From Ascidia mentula (Eukaryota; Chordata; Ascidiacea; Phlebobranchia; Ascidiidae), in contig OX387204.1 of assembly GCA_947561715.1 (NCBI GenBank), forward strand, positions 1,121,001 through 1,185,000: a stretch of 64,000 nt of DNA, written 5' to 3'. Every line of letters begins with the position of its first letter. Within the stretch, counting starts at the first letter, position 1. The notes beneath the pieces are model-generated. The model saw only the letters and a program-made list of their open reading frames with translations. It did not search any database and was not told where the DNA came from. The position numbers and the translations under genes were made by a program. Positions 58,221-64,000 of the stretch are shown piece after piece.

Positions 58221-60641
58221 AATTGTTACGTCACACACACACTTACAGTACTAACACTGAGGCTTGGCAGCCCAAAGGACCGAAAACCCGAAACGAAATT
58301 CCCTGTAAAAGCAAAAAATGTTTCGCATAACATGAAGGTATCAAAGTTCTGTATTAAACATCGTAGAGCAAAATATATTTTGTCCTCGTTGCTGTTCACT
58401 AAACTACTACGAAATGTTGCGTCAAATCATCGGCTCGTGTGAGTATGTTATTATTATACGCAACACGTCGACCCCTATCCATTTAAACACACTAGCTGGA
58501 CAGTGTGTTAATCATCATATTACATCGACATCCGTTGTTACTTTTGTTTGATTTCTATGTGCGCTCATCTTGTCACATGTCAACAAAACCTAACGCCTCG
58601 CCAACTTCCCTGCAGTCTTTGTTCGCCAGATGAACCCCGTATACTACTTGCAGACAACGTCCCTACCTTGACAACATAAACCATACAATTCCAGGCGAAG
58701 CTGCGTCTGAGGGTTGGGATACGTTCTTACTCCCGACAGGTCGATTGCGTCAGACTTTGTTTTCCCCTTCTGTCGTAACGCGGATGCCAACAGTCGTTCG
58801 GTGTTTCAACCTTTTCTCCTTTCCCAGGGCCCACTCATAACACAAAACCAACTGCCGTCCTTTTTTCACGCAGCCGTCTGCGCGGTTTCGGTGCACTTCG
58901 ATCTGTAGTGGCTCCCAACCGGCCCAAAGCGGCCACTGAAGGTTATTGTTCAGCCCGCGAGCGACGTATTTTGCTACTCCACACAACAAAGAAATTTGCA
59001 TCGCGCACTTTTACGCCACCGAGAAAGGAAACACGTGACGGTCAGGTGGCGTGGAAGCGGTTGTCAACAGTTCATCTTGTCTTAAATTAATCGTGAACGC
59101 AATGCATTAGGATGGCGTTACATATTCGCTTTTGGTTTCTGTGAACGTCGATAATATATGGGCAGTAATACTTTGTTGAGTTTGCTTAAAGTAATCGCCG
59201 ATCTGAAACTGTCAATTACATACTAAGGAAGCTTCGTTCATTCCGACGAGAAACGAACGGTTTATCTCTTTCACATCCTGGAAATAGAACGCATCAAAAC
59301 ACAGCATCAGAAAACCGTCATGCAGCAGCATGTTCATACATAGCACTCATTAATAATGCTGCTGACCACTAGTATAAAGTGAAATTGCGAAATGCCCTAT
59401 TTACCAGCATTTTTCCGACTATGGAGCACGTTGTTGTTGTATTTGAATCTACGTTTCAATGGATTTCATCGTTACTGCTGACTCCCACTATTGTTGCTGT
59501 CGGCAAAATTCTGCGGTGGCGATACTGGTTTATTCCGGTTTGAGAGGAAAGTACGCTGGTTTACGTTTCGGTTATCGAACTGAAATTGTCATATTTTGGG
59601 CACGTTTGTATCTGTCAAACGCCATACTTTTAAATCATTGTGCCGTATTTTACAGTATTCATGCCGATGCAAAAGTATAATTCGTAGATTTAAAAAAATT
59701 AAATATTTTCGAGTATTTCGCAAAAACGAAAATTTACAAACAGATCTTCGGGAAACAACCATAAACTGTTTTGTCACACTAATTCATCGCCTAATTTGAT
59801 GAAATTACAATAAAAAAGCGGTCGTCACTCTCGTTTCTATAGTTTGGTAGCTATTATAAGATTTATCTTCGAATTGTTTTTTATTGTTATTATTGTACAA
59901 CACGCGCGCGTGCATTTCACGTCCGTAGGCTATGCGCGAAATTGATTTGCATACACTCAACATGACCTGCATAGCGCTGCCCTAATAATAATAGTTCAGT
60001 CTCACTGATGCTAATATTTGACAGCATGAACCTGCTTGAACCGGTTTAGGCCAGATTTTCAAATTACCTTCCAATTGTTACTTACTTAACTGAGCTCGGC
60101 GGATCTTGAATAATTTATTATTACATTGTCCGACTGATGCGTTTGACAGGGCATGAACTTGTCAACTACGCCTTAAAGAATCTGCTAAGTAAGCTCCAAT
60201 AATTTAATAAATATATACACAAAATAGTTGTAATTGAGGTAAAAAATCTTGGTTTTTTAACCGTCAAAATGACAGCTATATGATGACAGGTCTCTCATTT
60301 AAATATAATTGTTTTAAATGAAAGGTGCGATTGTAAGTTGATAGTATTTTTTTATTGACTTAATTTATTAACAAATCCATCAGCACAAATTCGAACTTGC
60401 AAAATTGATTTCAATGTAAAAAAATACGCGAATGCAATAGAAATCAAACTACAACCTTTGAACTCCTTTTTGCGTGGAGCCATCGTGGTAAACGGAGGTA
60501 AATTTTACTCTCAAATAATTTGATAATTTTGTAATAGTTCTTGGATTTATACAAGTAGAAAATTTTGAAATTTACAATTAGTAATCAGTACGTTTCTTTT
60601 TAGTAGCGAAGCACTGTTTCGCAACCCACCAGATCGTCAAA
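58221..60641. promoter_or_regulatory. Divergent intergenic region, bestrophin D to RPL30
   Basis: About 2.4 kb between two divergent genes. No gene recognised; small open frames overlap on both strands with no known motifs. Near 60466-60500, CTCCTTTTTGCG followed by a GGTAAAC donor-like site, and a TTTTTAG acceptor near 60603, look like a short 5'-UTR exon and intron of RPL30 with a pyrimidine-tract start typical of ribosomal protein genes. Confidence 0.45.
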
Positions 60642-63600
60642 ATGCCTGCCAAGAAAACAGTACGTAACACCTAATAATATCCCGGTTGAATTACCTTGGC
60701 TTAACAATAGCTGCCGAAAAATGTATTTAAGAAGAATAACATTGGGCTTCGTAATACTATAGATATGTGGGTTTGCTTTTTTAGCTTACATATTTATTTT
60801 GAAATGATGCAATACTTGTGCATCAAATTTCTTTTGAGGATATGTAATGTTTAGTACTATTTGGTCCTAAATATATAAATTTTGTGAAAACATACACAAA
60901 TTACCACCTGCTGTCAGTATTTCAATTGAAATAAAAAAAAGCGAACTTCCTAAGACAACATATTTTTTGTTGTTATTTGGGTCAGGTTTACTTTAAAAAA
61001 GCTTTATAAGTGACCTTCAAACTTGGTTAAAAACAATGTAACAATCTTTTTCAGCTTTAATGCAACAACCCAACAGTCCCCCTGGCTCCCAGCAACCCTT
61101 GTTGTCATTTAAATTAACAACAAGTTACTGAGTTGGAGCTAGAAAGTTATAGCCTTGCCATAACTACTGTTTTGCTGCATTGCATTACAGATTTAAGCTA
61201 AGGCTACAGTATATAACTAGTTCCATTTAATAGTACTTTTCATACATTAGGATAAACTGTTGCGTGTTTCACTACTTTTCTATATGTATATCTTGATCTC
61301 GGGTCTATGATTTTTAATTATTGTCATGTCATATTTTTGTTCAGAAAAAGGCGATTGAAAATATTAATGCCAGATTGCGGCTGGTGATGAAAAGTGGAAA
61401 ATACCATTTGGGGTATCGTCAAACGTTGAAAAATCTTCGACAGGGAAAAGCCAAACTAGTGATCCTTGCTTCAAATTGTCCTGCATTGAGGTTGGTATCC
61501 ACCAAATTGTTTGAACACATATCTTACACGTGTGGTGTAAAGACATTCAAACAAAGTCAAAAATTCTGTAACTTACCCTCTGGAATAAGGCTAGTCTGTA
61601 AAACATAACATAATGTAATGTTGCAGTTTGGTAAAAGTAGGAGGAATAAAAAATCACAGTTACCTACAAGACCTTATCCTCTCTGTGGATTTGGTCGTCT
61701 GGGTGCTGTGAAACAGTTAATATTATTTTCAAATGTAAAACTAGTAAATGTATTGTGCTTATTTTAAACTGTAATAGTCAATTTGCAGGTTTGTGGTAAG
61801 AATTAAATATTAAACTAGTGGAAATAAGGAAAATGTCGATCTCCTGTCGATTTTACGCTGATAAGTTTCCGGAGGTTGAAGATGTTGTGATGGTGAACGT
61901 TCAGTCCATCGCTGAGATGGGAGCCTATGTTCGTCTGCTTGAGTATAACAATATAGAGGGAATGATTTTGCTCAGCGAATTGTCAAGGAGGAGAATTCGT
62001 TCCATCAACAAACTTATCCGAGTAGGCAGGGATGAATGTGTTGTAGTGATCAGAGTGGACAAAGAGAAGGGTTACATTGATCTCTCAAAGCGTCGTGTCT
62101 CACCAGAAGAAGCAAAGAAGTGTGAAAACAAGTACTCAAAAGCAAAATGTGTTCACAGCATCTTGAGACACACTGTCGAGTTGCTACACAAGGAAGGCAT
62201 TGAAGTGGATTTTGAGGACTTTTTTGAGCGTTCTGCTTGGGCTTATGATGAGAAATACAAGCGTGCAAATGAAAAGAACAAGGCATCGTACGACATGTTC
62301 AAAAAAGCAATAGATGACCCAACTATCTTAGATGAGCTCAAGATCAGTGATGATGAGAAACGAATCTTGCTGAAAAACATCCAAAGACGTCTCACTCCAC
62401 AAGCCATGAAGGTCCGGTCCGATGTGGAGGTTTCCTGTTATGCCTACGAAGGTGTGGATGCGGTGAAACGAGCTCTTAAAACGGGGGTTGAGTGTTCCAC
62501 TGAGGAGCATAAAATCAAGATAAACCTCATTGCCCCCCCTCTGTACGTGCTAACCACCCAAACGCTGGACCGTACTCAAGGGGTAGAGGCATTGAAAAAG
62601 GCTTTAGATTGTATTGAGGAGTCCATTACAGCTGCAGATGGCAAGTTTAATGTAAAAATGGCACCAAAGGTTGTCACGGACTTGGATGACATTGAATTGC
62701 AAAAGAAGCTTGAATCGTTGGCACTTGAAAATGAGGAAGTTGATGGTGATGATGATGCAGATGAATATGACGACTGATATTATTTATTACCAAAGCTTCA
62801 TATTTTATTTTGTTCTAAAATCCTATGTTGTGCATATACTAAGCAAATATGCTTGGATCCTATACATTGCCGATATACTTCAAATTGTTCAAACACAAAT
62901 GCTCATTTTCCAAAAGTTTTGTAAATGTTATGCAGATTGTGCAATTATTAAGTTACTCCTGCATAAAATCTGAATTTTGCCCCAAAATTCTCAAATGTTG
63001 CAAAAGAGCATTCTTTATATTGTTGTGTAAATAACTTTTTGAATGGTTATGGCGGGAAAACATGTTTTGGCCAAACAGTAACTTGGTGGAATGCTTGAAG
63101 TATCCTCTTTTTTTCTTGCAGAAAATCAGAAATTGAATATTATGCGATGCTTGCGAAGACTGGCGTTCATCATTATACCGGTAACAACATAGAATTGGGA
63201 ACAGCTTGTGGAAAGTATTTTCGAGTTTGCACCCTGACGATCACAGACCCCGGTAACTATGCGTGAATAACGTGTTGACATTTCTTCGGAGATTAGTTTG
63301 TACATTTTTGGTACAAACTGACTGTATGGTTGTTGAGAGTGCCCTAAGAAAACTATTACCCATTCCTTGCCACTAACCCGAGGTTCCCAAATGTGGCACA
63401 CTAGTACGTTTGTTTTAATGTACCCTGGAATTGTAAGTATACTTGGAGAATTTTATTTCCATATTCCACTGTAAGGTCATATTTTTGGGTACACTGTTAT
63501 AACATTTTGTTTGCACGTCGAGTCCTATCAGTGCAGCTTGTGACTACCAACCATCATGCCGCCTAACTGACTAGAGAAAAAAAATTTGTGGTTTTGATTT

Positions 63601-63740
63601 TGATAAAATGTTGCTAGTGTTGTGCCAGAACTTGTTGCAAGTACTTCTACAGGTTAAGTAATATTTATTTACTTCTAGGTGACAGTGACATCATCCGAAG
63701 TATGCCTGCCCCATCTGGTGGTCAGACTGCTGGGGATTAG
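60642..63740 (+). CDS. RPL30: 60S ribosomal protein L30
   Basis: Four coding exons: 60642-60659 (MPAKKT), 61345-61490, 63122-63252, 63679-63740; 357 nt, 118 aa, in frame. The family is about 115 aa. Conserved landmarks: [80 protein letters not shown]. It binds 28S rRNA in the large subunit. A polyadenylation signal AATAAA lies at 63750-63755, just after the stop. Odd: intron 2 (61491-63121) contains the whole intronless eIF2-alpha gene on the same strand. Confidence 0.96.
61788..61833 (+). promoter_or_regulatory. 3' splice-acceptor-like site just before the eIF2-alpha start
   Basis: TCAATTTGCAG ends at about 61788, 45 bp upstream of the ATG, inside RPL30 intron 2. It could accept a 5'-UTR exon by cis-splicing, possibly shared with RPL30, or a spliced leader. 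Inference only. Confidence 0.4.
61833..62777 (+). CDS. EIF2S1: Eukaryotic translation initiation factor 2 subunit alpha, intronless, nested in RPL30
   Basis: Single-exon frame of 314 aa. The start is ATG at 61833 (AAAATGTCG context; [18 protein letters not shown]); an in-frame GTG slightly upstream is not needed. Known role: eIF2 brings initiator tRNA to the 40S subunit, and Ser51 of alpha is phosphorylated by stress kinases to lower translation. Seen: S1 RNA-binding domain ([20 protein letters not shown]), the kinase-target loop [13 protein letters not shown] with the regulatory Ser, [20 protein letters not shown], the helical domain, [29 protein letters not shown], and the acidic end [12 protein letters not shown]. 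Length and ends are full. The family normally has several introns in animals, so this is likely a retrocopy that now lies in the RPL30 intron; its open frame indicates function. Confidence 0.95.
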   Translation: MSISCRFYADKFPEVEDVVMVNVQSIAEMGAYVRLLEYNNIEGMILLSELSRRRIRSINKLIRVGRDECVVVIRVDKEKGYIDLSKRRVSPEEAKKCENKYSKAKCVHSILRHTVELLHKEGIEVDFEDFFERSAWAYDEKYKRANEKNKASYDMFKKAIDDPTILDELKISDDEKRILLKNIQRRLTPQAMKVRSDVEVSCYAYEGVDAVKRALKTGVECSTEEHKIKINLIAPPLYVLTTQTLDRTQGVEALKKALDCIEESITAADGKFNVKMAPKVVTDLDDIELQKKLESLALENEEVDGDDDADEYDD

Positions 63741-64000
63741 GTGGATGCAAATAAAATATAAAGGCCATTTCTGGAGGTGCTTGTATTGCAAACAGTTTTA
63801 GATAAGAAAGCAGCATGTGCTGTCTGAAACTTAGTTATTACTGTACAGTTTGTGAGGTGATATTTGTTATAACTCTGTTATTACAAAAGCATGCTCCTCA
63901 AGAGTTTACCACCCACACTCCACATAATTTTGGAAAGTGAAAACCTATTTTTTTAATTGTGCAAATCAGCAGTTTGTGCGTGTTTTTGCTCCTTATGAGA
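63741..64000. other. RPL30 3' flank
   Basis: 260 bp holding the AATAAA at 63750 and AT-rich sequence; nothing else seen. Confidence 0.5.

Noticed and set aside
1-64000. CRISPR arrays, rRNA, and bacterial or viral operons
   Set aside because: No regularly spaced repeats, no rRNA-like sequence, and all recognised genes are animal nuclear genes with spliceosomal introns or animal retrocopies.

Overview
This is animal nuclear DNA: AT-rich, with short GT-AG introns and several multi-exon genes. Gene content and compactness (lineage-expanded bestrophins, a lectin/EGF receptor tyrosine phosphatase, intronless mu-class GSTs, ribosomal protein L30) suggest an invertebrate chordate, most likely an ascidian such as Ciona. 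That assignment is inference; no marker gene proves it.

Layout, left to right. (1) 51-4487 (+): 3' part of a receptor-type tyrosine phosphatase (RPTP-1). 5894-6610 (+): mu-class GST. 7009-7704 (+): a second GST killed by a stop codon. 8806-13242 (-): bestrophin A. (2) 13683-19834 (-): transportin-3-like gene whose 3' end is cut by a duplication junction near 13805. (3) 21159-27958 (+): complete second RPTP copy (C-type lectin, EGF-like modules, one membrane span, two phosphatase domains; 909 aa from 22 exons). 29344-30054 and 30428-31111 (+): two intact GSTs. 32836-35680 (-): bestrophin B, shortened to its channel core. (4) 39084-43994 (-): bestrophin C. 49085-58220 (-): bestrophin D, the most conserved member. 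(5) 60642-63740 (+): RPL30, with an intronless eIF2-alpha gene (61833-62777) wholly inside its second intron.

The left 37.8 kb is two copies of one unit of about 23.7 kb (TNPO3 part / RPTP / GST / GST / bestrophin). Bestrophins B and C then arose by a further local duplication that carried an upstream block (13290-13805, 37430-37805, 47090-47560). All four bestrophins keep continuous reading frames across their splice sites, but A, B and C have changed the pore neck (the Phe80 position is Trp), lost the segment corresponding to the vertebrate autoinhibitory tail, and undergone microhomology deletion, exon duplication and intron read-through. D keeps the ancestral plan.

Mobile elements are mostly short non-autonomous DNA transposons (hAT-like copies with exact 8-bp target duplications at 23016, 36820 and 45914) and two 5'-truncated Penelope-like fragments head to head near 45.1 kb. 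No RNA gene or CRISPR array was found. Exon borders were derived by hand from reading phase and GT/GC-AG sites; every complete gene sums to a whole number of codons.
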